From assembly GCF_003073045.1 (NCBI RefSeq), contig NC_037592.1, positions 9,204,007 to 9,268,006 of the forward strand: a stretch of DNA of 64,000 bases, given 5' to 3'. How positions within the stretch are numbered: position 1 is the first letter of the stretch; every line of letters begins with the position of its first letter. The notes under the pieces were generated by a model. That model had not been told where the DNA came from. It was given only the letters and a program-made list of their open reading frames with translations, and did no database searches. Made by a program: the position numbers and the translations under genes. Positions 1 to 13,000 of this stretch are shown one piece after another. The stretch comes from Pomacea canaliculata. Taxonomy: Eukaryota > Mollusca > Gastropoda > Architaenioglossa > Ampullariidae.

Positions 1-154
1 TTTCACAGTAAAGATACTGTGTTAAATAGCAAGCGATAGGTATCTAAAAAGTTTATTTTAAGAACAGAAACACTTTCTTTTACCTTAACTATAAAAAGTG
101 CTCATAATGCAAAGACAAAAGCATTTTGATGTAACTTTATATACTTTTTTCCAG

Positions 155-251
155 AGTCAGCCAAGTTCCTGAGAATGATGCTGATGCTTTGGTGACTCCT
201 AAAAAGAATGGCGACGATGTGAATGGAAGAATACGTACCACATTTTGGTGA
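155..251 (+). CDS. Possible last exon of an upstream gene (partial)
   Basis: A pyrimidine-rich tract ending in CAG at 151-154 looks like a splice acceptor. The 97 nt after it stay open as one completing base plus 31 sense codons and a TGA at 249-251. The peptide is hydrophilic (it includes VPENDADALVTPKKNGDD) with no membrane segment and no family I recognise. The rest of the gene would lie left of the window. It could equally be a chance open stretch, since only one exon is visible. Confidence 0.3.
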
Positions 252-1342
252 TATTGTTGACTTCGGAGATTAAATCTGCATCACAGAGGCACTTTCCAAT
301 TTAAGGAAACATTGCGTTTCTGAAAATTAAATAATGTAGTGAGAGAGAGAGAAGGAGCATTGGATAGATATTTGTGCTCTATTATCATAAGATGGACAAG
401 GACAGTCTTGGTTAGGGACAGACTAGTGGTAGGCTAGGTATACCCCAACAAGGTTTTGATTGGTTTGTCAGTTATTATTAAGCGAACGAGGCGCTGATAT
501 ATGGTGAGTGCATGCGGCGCATCGTGGACATGAAGACTAAGGGCTGTACTGCGTATTTATCACTCCAGAGTCGGAAACGGTTATCGCCCATCTCTACCGA
601 CAGGCTTTATATTTTTAATAAAGGACAGATGTCGACGTGCTTGTTATCGCACACACACTCACACACAGATGTCGAGCTTTTGCGGAGCATCTTACTTGTC
701 ATGGTCTGTCTTCCCATGTGTGTGCAGGACTTGTACTATGTATATATATATAAGGAATTATCTCCGACTAGAAACCACGACTTCTCAGGCCATAACGCAT
801 TTGCCACTTTTCTCTCGGATTATGTTATTTTACACAGGAAGATCAACAGCACAGACATTAGGACTCCATAGAGAGACTGAGAGTGTTAAGACGTCAACCA
901 ATAAGTTAAGTTGGATTAAAAACTAATTAATTTATTATGTGTACAAAGGTGACCTGGTTTGTTTGACCTCTTTCTGTGCATGGTAATGTTTAGAGGCATG
1001 CGTTTGAAAACAGGTGAGAAAAGCAGAGGGAGTTATTCGCTTATTATATTTTCATAAAGTAATGAGTATTGGGTATTTAGAAAAATACATCCTACTATTT
1101 CTTCAACGGTTAGATACGGAAGGGTGGGAGAGAGTGTCTTTGAGAAATAGTATCTGTAATCGAAACTTAACCACATCATTAGAAATAAAACCTATTTGCT
1201 CCCCACTAATCTTTAAAAGCATTGGAGAACCAAACATCTGTGTTTTTAATGTCTATATAATTTTAGTAAAGCGGCATAGAAAAAAATCGGTAATAAATAT
1301 AATTTAAATAAACTACGATCTCTACCTATGCATAGGTTGTTG
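252..1342. other. Non-coding stretch, no gene seen
   Basis: AT-rich sequence with a short GA run near 340-352 and scattered small open frames that lack splice context or homology I can recognise. It would hold the 3' ends of the two flanking gene models. Confidence 0.4.
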
Positions 1343-4300
1343 CTACATATCTTTAAAATATTCGGTACAACAATGACATTTCCAATTCACTCGTTTTTTG
1401 ACTGTTTGGTTACAGTGAGTATTACTTTTTGAACAGTAGCTATCGTAGGTCCACCGAAGACTATCTATCTCTCTCTTGATAGCTTGATCGTTGCGACAGT
1501 TGGGCATGGTGTTGTTCACACAGAGCAAAAGGCTTGGGTAATAACTGTTGACATAGTTAGAGTAAGGGTTAATGCTGACAGAAGCTGTCAATGATTACAG
1601 TTAAATCAACAGCAGAAAAATATTAAAACAAAGTTGTTTAAAGAGCATTAAATAAACGATTAGTCCTATAGTCATAATCTGATTTACACATAAAGCAAGT
1701 ATACACGTAGTCAAGCCGACAGTCACATTCTCTCCCTCTCACAAGTGTGCTTTTTCAAGGTAGCATACAAGACAGACCAGGGTACAAACTACATTTATTT
1801 CTAGCGACTGCATATAACCTGCTGATACAAAGATTCGGTCATGTTACATGTTATGCCAAGAGCAGAAACATCAGAAGTCGATGGATTGACTCCTAATTCG
1901 AGAAAAAGTCCCACAGTGCAGTAGAGAAGTTTTATAGTGTAAGAGAGAGAGAATGGGGAAACGAAATAAAAGAAAAAAACTGACGTGCACAATATTTCCA
2001 CACCATTAGCTAAAGCGCACATGTACATCTCCGATTCGTGATAACTTCTGGTGCTTGTTTCTTGGTCAGGCTCTATAGTCGCCTTGCATTCGTTAAAAAG
2101 AGTTGTGCAGTTTTGTCCTGAAACTGAACACGAAAATAAAATTTCAAATTGTGGTCAGATTATCCGGACATTAGTTTTATTAAAGTAAAACATCAACAAC
2201 ATCTGAGACACTGAGTTCAGATGTGACTTATTAAATCTGACCAAAACAGTGCAATGAAAAAATCCTGCGCCAACAGTCTGCAACCAAGCACTTTTCTTTC
2301 TCTTGCGAGGATAATTGTCTTGTTGGTTTATTTAGTAGAAAAGTGCTTCAACCCTGGTTAAATTACAAAGAAGACTTTTCACATAAAAAGGGTAACAAAC
2401 CATTGACTTCTAATTATAATAAAATCCTTTGCAGTGGACAGACATGTTTGAAAGTAATGTGCACATGCAATAAAAGCCTTAGTACAAGAGTACCTTGCAA
2501 ATGCATGTTTCCCCAAGTCATTCACACCTGGGATCTTGATGACAATGCAAATCTTTAGCTCAAAGCACAGAGCTTTAACTAAACCTATGATGATGTAGTT
2601 CTATAACGTGCTAGTATCCACATCACAAAGATGCGCTCAATGCGCGGTGATCCCAGCAGCCACCAAACTGCAGGTCAAATGAGAACTTCAAATAAGTTTA
2701 AACAAGTGAGTCTTAAGATTTTTCTTGAAAGATGCAAGACTAACAGACTCCTTGCTCGAGAGGGGAAGCGAGTTCCACAAAAGCGGGGCTACATTGGAGA
2801 AGGATCTGAAACCCGCAGTCTTCTTGTTAGTATTCCCACATGCAGACAGCTTATATAAATATTTTTAAAAAAATCCCAACTAATTTTTTGTAGCACTCAT
2901 TCTTTCCTTCCTCCAGCCTTATCGAGCATACCTGCATATGTAATAAAAGCATACAAACTCAAACAGGATAAACACACTTTTGATCTCTCTCTCTCTCTCT
3001 TCCTGTCACATACATTCTGTATTCTTTACTATTTATTCACCCTCCAAGGGGTACACACTCCCATCCATTGCAATGTACAATATCTCACATATACATTTTA
3101 TTCATTTATCTAGTTCACCATCATTAGTAATATCTTCACAACTTTTGCTAATATGCTGAGGGTATTTTGATTTCTTTAAAGTTAATAATGGCTGGAATTT
3201 ATAAGCATTTGGATTGTGAATATAGTAATGTGGTAAATCCTTTTTGCACTGGTCATCACATTTTTTACAGTTAAATAGAGCATTAATAACAACAATAGCC
3301 ACTGCACACTGGGACAATGTAACATTTTGAGGAAGCTGTGCACTGATATGAACAATCTGAATAGCCATATGTTCTTTATGTTAGCAGCTACACCCATCTC
3401 AATATGAAGCATGAGGGTTCATAATTATGTGGTATTAACATTTTTTTCACGAGGGTGCCTGCATGTGTACATGTAAGGGGATGGTGTATGTATGTGTGTG
3501 TGTGCTTATATAAACATATGTAAACGTAAGGCAAATATTCATTAGCAAGTGTAAGTGTTCATTTTAAGTGCCTGTGCAAACAACAAATTTTTCATGGACA
3601 TTCACCTTATACATTAAGGACAACTAAGATTTATTGAGTAATAATGAATGTACACTGGTACAGTGCTTTACCCACAACTCTAGGGTCATAATCTGGTTAC
3701 TAAGTCACTTATATAACAGCATGAACAGTAAAAGTTAAAATGGAAACAATGAAACCTGTGTGTATTTTACAGAAACGTGTGGCAAAACCCTTAGTGTTTC
3801 TTAATTCTCATTTGACTTAATGTGATGATGTATCACATGAGCAAGGGGGCCCAGGTTTATTCTATGTGCAGTTGTTTGGCTGGCAATCCATGTTGTGTCC
3901 GTTGTAAGCAATCAGAGAAGTACAGTACTGTCATACATGATACAAAACATAAAGTTTACAATTTAAACTAACAGCATATTTATTCCTCATTGTGAAATGA
4001 GCTCAATTGTCATTCGCTAGTAGAAAAAATGCAGCAGTTGACATCATTTGCATTTTACACTGTTTATCATATTGTGATATCCCTCTTTCTGCTCCACTGT
4101 ACTATGTTGCAAATCTTGTGCACCCAATTTTTGGAAATTAGCTCCCGTCTCTGGAAATCTCCACTGAAAAATAAAATCGTGGTGATCATACTGTGCATGA
4201 AAACAATAAATATTTATTCGTGATATGCTAAAGCATTATTATGGACTGACTGATGCATAAATCTTAATATTGACATCAACATAAGAAGAAAAACAAGGTA

Positions 4301-5938
4301 ATAGTAGCCAAATTAAATTTTATTATTATTGTAAGACTTTTATTTTGCATTCAAAGTGGTTGATTATAATGGCTTCAAATATAAATGTGTTAACTTTTGT
4401 TATTGCAAACCTACTACTTTAAATTAGCGAAATTGGTAATGATGTCCAGTTTAAAATCCTGCTTCATGCTTTTCTCTCCATGTCTACTTTTTGCTTATTT
4501 ACAACCATTCTTTTAAAAACCCAAATCATGTGACATTTTGTCATCATCTGGAAAGGTTTGTGTGCATATTAAACTATACAGTACATGTTCATAAACTTAT
4601 GTGTTTTATTACATCTTGTAAATAAAGAATGAAACCTAAGTAGTCAAAACGACTGAATCACTTTGCTTGATTCAGTTTCGGACTTCTTTATACGATCGGT
4701 CATTCAGCATCGCTAAACGTCAATAGCACATTACACGTTTCGTTCATATGAATTAAAAATCAGTCTGTGTGCAGACCTGACGAGAGGGGGGGACAGGGGG
4801 GTCTGGTGTACCCGGGCCCGCGGCTGTCAAGGGGGCCCGGCCTTGGTCAGTGGATTTTTTTTCTTCTTCTCCTTTTCTTTTTCTTTTAAAGAAAGGTCTA
4901 AGGACAGAACACCCAAGCATTACACATGCAGAAGTTGAGTTTGAGTGTAGATATTGAGATTCGAATTGTAAACATACATTATATACTGGGAAAATAATTT
5001 ACGATTACAAGTACAAGGGGCCCGGAGAGGTCGTCTGTCCCGGGGCCCGGGCTGGCTCTCGGCGGCCCTGTCTGTGTGCACTATATTAATTAGCACGCTA
5101 TAATACTATATAATGCCACGAATACAATCCTAGACAAACAAATAACAGACGGAACACTACTAAGAAACCGACTAAGCGACGAGTAAAAAATAAACCGGGG
5201 ACACAAGTTCGTGATGATACCTAAAAAAATAGCAGACGATCATTTACAAAGAAACCGATCGACTAAGCCACGAATAAAAATTAAAATGTAACTTACCTTC
5301 TTAATTTTGTAGCGGTGATTTGTTATTGAGCTGCATCACAACACGTCCTCGATCCGCGAGTCTACCACACTTGACAATGTTGTTAAATTCAAGACATATT
5401 CTGTCCTAACACGTGGTCAACCCTCAGGTCGGACTCAAGCCCACAAATTGCCTTGTCTGCGCATGCGCACCTGTTGACCCCTGCGCCTGCGCACTGTGAG
5501 AAGGCAATTCGTGAGCGCATGACACCGGCCCCGACCCTGAGGTGATTTCGCACTATAGGGAGGGGGAGGGGGATAGGAGGGAAACCGGAGTACTCGGAAA
5601 AAAACCTCCGACGCCTGTGGACAGGTCTCAGATAGAAAGAGTGTCCCGAGACGAGATCTGAACCCTGAGTCCATCACTGCAATTGTGACAAGCGAGTGTG
5701 TAAATATTAAACTACCAGGATCCTCGAGAGGATAATTAGCGATCTGAGTCATTACAAGTATGGCACAATTTACATCATGCACAAGTCTTTTCAATTTTAA
5801 CACTCAACAAATCACATCGTGAAAAGTTTCAAGTACAACATTCCTTCCACAAGCGACATCATGCACGAGATGAAATCCTCTACCTTTGTGAAAGAGAAGA
5901 AACACAAGTCCCACGAACACAAACCTAGTCACACCCAT
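1343..5938 (-). CDS. Small secreted Cys-rich protein, four-exon model, family unknown
   Basis: Proposed exons (minus, 5' to 3'): 5884-5938, 2004-2117, 1848-1892, 1343-1584. Phases agree at every junction and the total is 456 nt, giving 151 aa. Exon 1 encodes a signal peptide (MGVTRFVFVGLVFLLFHK). Exon 2 begins QNCTTLFNEC and the last exon has many cysteines (LLLCVNN, YCSKSNTHCN, WKCHCC) with NxT/S sites, so the product is probably secreted, disulfide-bonded and glycosylated. I do not recognise the family. Intron 1 (about 3.8 kb) holds a LINE scrap and a hAT MITE. The third donor (ACAT|GTAACA) is the weakest call. If it is not used, exon 3 reads on to a TAG at 1801-1803 followed at once by AATAAA on the minus strand, an alternative 3' end. 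Joining the distant signal exon rests only on phase match and strand. Confidence 0.45.
2688..2849 (-). mobile_element. LINE 3'-end fragment (reverse-transcriptase C-terminus)
   Basis: On the minus strand the frame reads SFSNVAPLLWNSLP, then SLASFKKNLKTHLFK and a stop. This is the familiar C-terminal signature of non-LTR retrotransposon ORF2 proteins (F-S-x-x-A-P-x-L-W-N-x-L-P ... F-K-x-x-L-K-T-H-L-F). Only this tail is present, so it is a 5'-truncated relic. The clade (CR1/L2-like or other) cannot be settled from so short a piece. It lies inside intron 1 of the Cys-rich gene model. Confidence 0.65.
3413..4763. other. Intronic or intergenic AT-rich stretch
   Basis: No gene or recognisable repeat seen apart from a short TG run near 3490-3505. 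It lies inside intron 1 of the proposed Cys-rich gene. Confidence 0.4.
4772..5070 (-). mobile_element. Non-autonomous hAT-type MITE, GC-rich family 1
   Basis: A 299-bp element with ends CAGACCTGACG... and ...GGCGGCCCTG, flanked by a perfect 8-bp duplication TCTGTGTG (4764-4771 and 5071-5078). The 8-bp target duplication and CAG...CTG ends are typical of hAT superfamily insertions. It is the reverse-complement relative of the element at 31804-32019, sharing the GC-rich ends and an AT-rich core. There is no transposase frame. The orientation is arbitrary and was set relative to the 31804 copy. Confidence 0.85.
5525..5705 (-). mobile_element. SINE-like interspersed repeat (putative)
   Basis: The minus strand carries a tRNA B-box-like GGTTCAGATCTC, followed by a stretch related to the CCGAGTACTCCGGTTTCC motif common in invertebrate short interspersed repeats. 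Boundaries and target duplications were not resolved. The long open frame that crosses it on the minus strand is explained by the repeat and is not a gene. Confidence 0.4.
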
Positions 5939-8520
5939 GTTAAACATCTGAGAAAAATGATTAGCCAGACAACAGCCGTCTGCACCAGAGAACAGAAAAA
6001 CAGAGAGAACCTTGTGCACACTGAGCCCAGTGGGGCGTGTCGGTGAGGGGAGGCTACTGCGCTGCACAGCTGTGAGAGTTATCGTCAGGGAGGCTCGCAG
6101 GGGTTGACAGGGGAAGAGGAAGAGAGATGATGTTGGGCGGATACTAGGTCTGTCTATGCACTTCTCTTCCGGTGTTAAGTGATAATTACAACTGAATTGC
6201 CATAAACGCATGTTTGAGTATCTTTGAAAAGTGTGTATTATGTCTACACATTTAGTTGTAAATGTATTATTGAATAAAAGATTCTCTTAAAATATTCTTA
6301 GCTGATAAAATAAAGGTTTCCCGATTTAAAAAAAAATTAGACAAGAAATACACACTTCATATAAAGTAGTTTAGAATCCTACAGCAAAATATATACTTGG
6401 CAGCGATATAATTATTGCAACAGCTGTCATAGCAGGCTGCTTTAATTATGATATAATTTCTCCCCAGGCCTTTTTGTCATCGACTTTTTCTTTTTAAAAA
6501 CCATTGATTTTTTAAAAAAGAAATCAACAATATTTGAAATTTGATGTCATAGAGACATGCCCTGTCTCTTTACCTCCTGTTCAGTATTCTTCCAGTAATA
6601 TCTGTAGTAGGAGTAGGAGTAGTACCAGTGTGGGGTGTGTACACTCGTGTCATTATTAATATCGACTCAGTTTTGTTGATGAATTAATAATGTTTGCTTT
6701 TTCTAGCACTTAATTTGTATAGAGTATCATTAAACATATAGGTTTGCAAGCTGACTGAAAAAAACATATCTATCAATGTCTTACAAAAAGATAAGAAAAT
6801 CAAACATAAGTACTACCGTGGGTTGTAGTCGCCTTTTTGTAATCCAGAAAAGTGTGTATATTCCTGTCTACTGCTCTTCCTTAATATAAAAATAATTCTG
6901 CAGATTTTCTGGAGAAAACATAATATCAAGTTTAAAGTAAACTGAAATATTTCTCCTGCTAGTGTTGTTTTTCAGTTTTGAGTGATGAGGGAGAGAAATG
7001 ATCGGATAGCTTGCCTAGGTCTTTTCTTTCATTGTCCCCTGACTTCGCTGGAATTGTTTGTTTGTTTGTTTGTTTGTTTGTTTGTTTGTTTGTTCATTTT
7101 CTGGACTTAGTTCTATCTGGCAAGTTTCCTCTTGATTTAATGAGCAAGTTTCTGTCATTGTGACAATGATTGGCAGTGTGGACTCACTGACCGGCATGCT
7201 GTTACACACTGTTGGCACTGTTCTCTCGCATCTTCTGCACTTTAAAGCCGAGCGTCACTCAGCTCAGTTCTCAGTTCAAAAGGTCGAGGTTAAAGGTCAG
7301 GAAGTGAGGAAACTGAGGCATGTCCCATCTCGTAGACGAAGGAAGTCAACTTGATTTTCGCTTAAGTGGTAATGAGCCTCTCAACAGGATAAAAGGAGCG
7401 CTGTTAGCAACACAAGGTTTGACCTGGTCACTGGACAGACTCAAGACTCAAATACTTTATTGAGAGACCGAGAGAGAGAGAGAGCGAATGAAAAGTAAAA
7501 AAAAAACCTTTTTTGTGCGTTACTTAACTCTGTCAAACGTACACATTGACTTATTCTCATACTTAGACTGCATCTCTATCCAACAGTAAATTAATCCTCA
7601 GAGAAGTATGAAAAAATTACAAACTGATTTTATTGTTTACGTGTTGCTTTTACTGTACTTATACTACTGCTACTTATGATTGGTCCTCGAACATTTAGTG
7701 CACCAGAGGCAACTGGACCCACTTCAATTTACCGACACTATCGGTCGGTGGACGGTGTTGTCTTTCTAGCTCTTCACTTCATCGGTCATTCCGAATCCCC
7801 TGACTCACATTCTTGCCTATAGACTATGCTCCTCCGTTAACACCATCATTCTGAAACTTTTTGATAAAGTCTCAGCGGTTGGTCTCTCCCAGTCGGTTTG
7901 CTTTTGAATCCATGGCTTCTCCTTACACCAACCCCAAAGACTAAGAGTCAACGATCGCCTCTCCAGCATCCTGGTACTCAGCATCGACACACCACATGTA
8001 ACATCACGTGGTACATGTACAACTGACCTCACGGTCACCGCGCCCAGTTAACGACTACAGGAAACGCCAGCTTCAAGGGTCTTTGTGCTTGCTGCTGACA
8101 ATACAAAAAAAAAAAACAACAACAAAAAAACACTTTGGCTTGCGAACCTTGGACAGCTGGAGTATCATCAGACTTTCTGACACTGAACCGATGACGAAGA
8201 CTTTGACGATGCGGTAATTACGACCGATGGACTGCTGTTACACACACAGCACTTGAAGCCACTCACGAGCGGAATCATAGACAGGTTGTCTGTCAGCAAA
8301 TTGCTGGTCTTGTGTCTACAGAGATATGGTAGTCCTACTTCACATTTCATTTGCTGTTGTGTTGTAAACCAGGGCCGATGGCAGAGTAGCAATGAACCGG
8401 TGGAGGTTGCTGACGAGGTAAAGGCAGTCCCTAATAAATCCAGATGGGGATAATGACGAGTTAGAAACCCTATTTATCTCTGAAACAATATTCTCTATGC
8501 CTATTTCTCACTCCTTATAC
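5939..8520. other. Stretch with no supported gene
   Basis: Upstream flank of the Cys-rich gene model (minus strand) followed by AT-rich sequence. It holds a TTTG microsatellite at about 7054-7093. Open frames here are short, without splice context or recognisable domains. Confidence 0.4.
7054..7093. repeat. (TTTG)n microsatellite
   Basis: About ten uninterrupted TTTG units. They account for the TNKQ-repeat open frame on the opposite strand. Confidence 0.95.
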
Positions 8521-8635
8521 CTTTTTTTTTTTTTTTTTTTTGTCAAAAACTTGAGCCAGCTGGAAAAAGTACTCTGCGTTCCACGGGTATTGAACCGGAT
8601 ATATCCCACGAGTGCCTGTGCTCTATTATACTATT
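8521..8635 (-). mobile_element. Short tRNA-derived SINE (putative)
   Basis: On the minus strand there is a tRNA-like segment with a B-box match (GGTTCAATACC), then unique sequence, then a poly(A) tail seen as the T run at 8522-8541. CACTCCT occurs at both flanks (about 8509 and 8635), suggesting a short target duplication. This is the structure expected of a SINE. The A box is weak, so this is a tentative call. Confidence 0.4.
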
Positions 8636-9157
8636 CACTCCTCGCATAAACCATGAATGTGTTAAGAATGTTAAGAATTGTCAGGGACACATTCATGTGT
8701 GTGAAGGATTGTAAAAGACGATCTTTTCTTGGCTTGGAAATGTGTGGTCAGTTTTCCGGTTAGGTTTATCTCTCGCATGTCAGAAATATTTGTGTTGTAG
8801 TATTGTTTGCATTATTGCTACACATCAGCACGCAGTCACGCCTTCACAAATCATTTTTGAACATATATATATATGTAGCATTCAGATACACACGTATATG
8901 TATTCACATTGACATAAAAACAAGTACTGGTATGCATGCACTTACATCTGCACATCTAAGCGGACAGATACACATACAGTGAGGAGAGAAAGATAGAGGG
9001 CGCGCACGCCATGAAAAGCTTGTATTCAGACCAGTAAGAGGGTCAGTGTATGAAGACACTTACACAAGTAGGCCACAGAATTGCTTGTTGGAGGACTTTA
9101 CACCGGCGTGACTCTCGGGGTCGCTATAAATAACCCTTCCCCGCAAGATGGAGGCCA

Positions 9158-9404
9158 GGGGCTACATTCATAAAGTGAAGGTAGGTCATCGCTCCGGTAA
9201 CTCAACGACAGGCGTACTGTCCATGTATTTTGTAAAGTGGTATCAAGACTACGCAGATGTCGGTTTACCTCTGGGACAGTAGTTCTATCCACGGGGTCTG
9301 CACAGAGTGTTATGTAATACTGATACAAGAAGTTTTTCGTCCGTCAGTTGCCTCCATTTTGTCCTCCAGGTAAGGACATACCTTCACTTCATGAATACAG
9401 CCCC
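9158..9404. mobile_element. Foldback/MITE-like element with 30-bp terminal inverted repeats
   Basis: The first 30 bp (GGGGCTACATTCAT...) match the reverse complement of the last 30 bp (GGGGCTGTATTCAT...) at 26 of 30 positions. The element is 247 bp with no coding capacity. A GGGGCT terminus resembles PIF/Harbinger-type MITEs, but I could not fix a clear target duplication, so the superfamily is inference. Confidence 0.6.
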
Positions 9405-10048
9405 TAGAGTACGATTGTCAAGATTTTCCTTGAGTACTTCAGAAGGCCACATTAATAAAACTCTTAATTGTTTGCCTTTCTCTTATCTAGCTTTATATAG
9501 TACAAGTGTTGGTGCGATTAAAATTGGTTTTTCCTTATCTGACAATCAGTGACAGAGAAGAGGAGGGAGGGTGGAAGTGAAGGTAGAAAGTCAAGGCTGA
9601 CATTGGTCCACGCCCTACCTGCACGCCAGTGACTCGGAGGTACATGAGGTAGGAGTGTGCGACCTGCTGTTATATACACTACACAGCAATACATTATAGA
9701 ATGTTACCTGAACGACACAGGTGTGACATCCGGAGTACTTTTGTCTTGCACAAACTTGACCAGTCATTGTCCTTTAACAACCGGAGCATCGTAGGCACAA
9801 TCGGTTTTAATTAATACACCTGGTAGGTAGTAGATAATCCTTGATCAAGATGTATCAAGCGCTCAAGAGTTTCGTATTCACCTGTAAAGACATTCACTTC
9901 CGTCGCATCTACTCGTGAGAATCACATCTGTCTAATCATCCAGGGTACGCTATCTGTACAATGATATATTTTACTTATTTTACAGTCGTCTTCTGTCAAA
10001 AATCAAGAAATTCACCCAACCTTTAGCAGCAGCAACAGCAACGGCAAC

Positions 10049-13000
10049 ATGTCGTCCTGCACGTGGAGGTTTCTTCTGCTTCTGGTGGTGTGTGTCTTCT
10101 GCCCACGACACGCCCTCTCGCGGACACCACCCAACCAGCTTCCACACATCGTCTTTATCGTCGCTGATGATTTAGGCAGGTTGTCTGTCATCTTGTCTGT
10201 CTCTGCTCTTCTTCATCAAACAGGATGACTGGTCACTGCATGAAGAGGATGGTAGTGGGGAGCAGAGTGCCTGATGATGATGTTGATGTCAAAGACGGTT
10301 GTCGATGTCCATGTAAGCATCAATGTAATGTGGAAAATTGAAATGTTTTATTAATGTGATTACGTTCAAGGTTGGAACGATGTCGGTTGGAGGGAGCCCA
10401 AGATGCACACCCCGAATCTTAACTTCCTGGCTTTGAACGGGATCATTTTGAACAACTCCTATGTCCAGCCCCTGTGCTCTCCGTAAGTGTGTTGCCAGAA
10501 CCTGCATTGTCGGGCAATACCCGAATTTTCGAGATAATTTAACATCTTTATTGTGTGGTAACACCACAAATTGCTTTATCTTAGAGCTGTTGGATACGTT
10601 TGAAGTACGAGTAGACATATTTATATTTATTTGAACATAATTTGATAGGGTTAAACTGTTGGTTAAACTGTTTAAGCCATACTTTTGTCATTTTTGTTAT
10701 TTAGTCTGATACTCAGGTAAATGGTATATAACCAAAATTTGAAAGGCTTTTCAAAACTTGATTCTTTAATACAGTTTTAAGTTTTAGAAACATGTTGTGC
10801 AACTAGCCTCTTGAAATATGTCTAAGCAAATGTTATCTTCCACAGATCTCGCAGTGCCTTCATGTCTGGTTATTTCCCTTTCCATACGGGTCTCCAGGTA
10901 GGTAACAATTTTATTTACTTACATGTTATTGGATGACATTAATAATTATTGCTACATCAACTTATTGTGATATCGCCTAAGTTTATACATGCTAGATTAT
11001 TGCCAGTTTATTACAGGTACAAATATCAGACATTGTTACGATGTTTCTCCAATTTCTCGTTAAACGCATCGATCTCCTCTAAAGGTCGCGATTGTATGTC
11101 CTACTTACATGCCCCTCATACATATTCATGATGTGTTACAGCATGATGTGATAGGACCTATGCAACAAGCGTATCTGCCAGCAAACCTCACCACCCTCCC
11201 CGAGGCGCTGAAGAAAGTCGGTTACGCCACCCACGCTGTTGGCAAGTGAGTACACGTAGGAGAGGGAAACATTCATCTGTTTACAGTTGAGTAGACCTGG
11301 CAGAGAGAACTTTTATCTCTTTATGATTTCATTATACCATGCCGTGAAAATACCTTGGCAACATCTATATTATCCTCGGTGGGAAATCGTTTGTCTGGAT
11401 GAATGGAATGTATTTGTCTGCCTTGCAGATGGCATCTGGGATACTGCAACTGGAAGTATACACCGACCTATCGAGGGTTTGACAGTTTCATGGGCTACTA
11501 CAATGCTGCAGAGGACTATTATACACACAAGCTCGGTATGTATGATGAAATGGCTAAACATCTTATTGAACATTTAAAGAGGAACTCCTCAGAAACGCAC
11601 ATTCTTTTATCTGAAGTCATCTAGTGTCTTCTCCAAATTTGTTTACAATTACAATTTATTAAGAGTTTATTTGCATAAGAAATAGCTGTGATAATTACCT
11701 TTAATTTTTACATATTTATTTCTAAAATTATAAATTATAAGTAAATTAATTTATTAGACGCAGCTGTCACCAATAAAAGCCTCTGTATCATTCTTAAGAA
11801 TGCCATTTAATCATTTGACAAAATTATAGGTTAGAGGTAATGGAAAGAAATTACTTTGTTACTATAAAGACATTTTAATGAGAGTATCTGATGAGATAGG
11901 TAATGCTGCAGACATACAAGTGTTAGAACTGAAGAGTCGAAGGATGTCTTGTGTTGGAAATAGGACTTAGGACCTTGGTGTAAACAGGACTTTTGTTCTC
12001 TTTTCATAAATTTTGAGACTGCGTTCATTTCTTTGTCAAAAGGACCAGGTTTGGATCTGAGGATTGACGAGAACGTAGACACGGAGGATACTGGGAAATA
12101 TTCAGCAGTAAGCATCCACTCAACAGAGTTTAAAATAAACCTAAGAGAACTAATAAACAAACTATAGATGAAAGATTGTTTGAGGACATTATAAAGGAGC
12201 GGGGCTGGGCCTGTCTTGGGCTTATTGTGAATCTGGAGTTGACGAGGAAAAAGAAATACTGGCGGAGACAACTGTCTTGGTCAGATTTTTAAAGTTTAAC
12301 CTGCATTTGATAAAAATCTGTTTTTCTGTTCCCAGTACTTCTATGCCGCACGCGCCCAACAGATCATCGCCGCACACAATGCGTCCCAGCCCTTGTTCTT
12401 GTACCTGCCTTTCCAGTCTGTTCATGAACCTCTCGAGGTAATTTACAAAACCATCTGAGCAAATTTTACGGAAATTACATTTCTTATATTTACCTCAGCA
12501 AGCTGTTGACATGGTCATGGGTTATAATAAAACACAAAGTTTAAATCCTGACATTTTGACATGATAGAAACTATTTTAAACTATGTGAAATGTCTGATAA
12601 GCTAAAATTGTGGGACTTGCAGAATTATATTGTATCCATAAAAGGAAGTTACTTTTTCGAACAAAATTTAAAATGTCTAAAGGTATTTTGTTACCCAGGT
12701 TCCTGAGGTCTACGAAAACGTGTTTTGCTCAGGGACACAAAACTCCACTCGTAAAACAAAATGCGGTAATGGTTTTTTTTTCTCTTTATGCTAATTTTTA
12801 TTTTAACTGTCTTCCTTACAATGCCCTCTGCACACGAAACAAAGCAGGCTGTCACAAATCTGTGAGAAAACCCAAGACATAAGATGAGATATAGAGAGTT
12901 AATGACGAAGACATTTCATTCCAAGTTCACAAAAAGTAGAAGAAAATGAATGTCCTTAGAGCCTCGACACAATTTTGCTTGACTACATCAGATGAAGTTA

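Noticed and set aside
3102-3368. An 88-codon open frame with several cysteines on the minus strand
   Set aside because: It could be an exon, but there are no convincing splice sites in phase with the neighbouring Cys-rich gene and no recognisable family. Left out for lack of support.
5435-5803. A 122-codon open frame on the minus strand
   Set aside because: It runs through a SINE-like repeat and CpG-rich low-complexity sequence; the Pro and Arg runs come from repeat words, with no domain or splice support.
8560-8640. A tRNA gene suggested by a B-box match
   Set aside because: No cloverleaf with paired acceptor stem could be drawn, and a poly(A) tail follows; better explained as a SINE.
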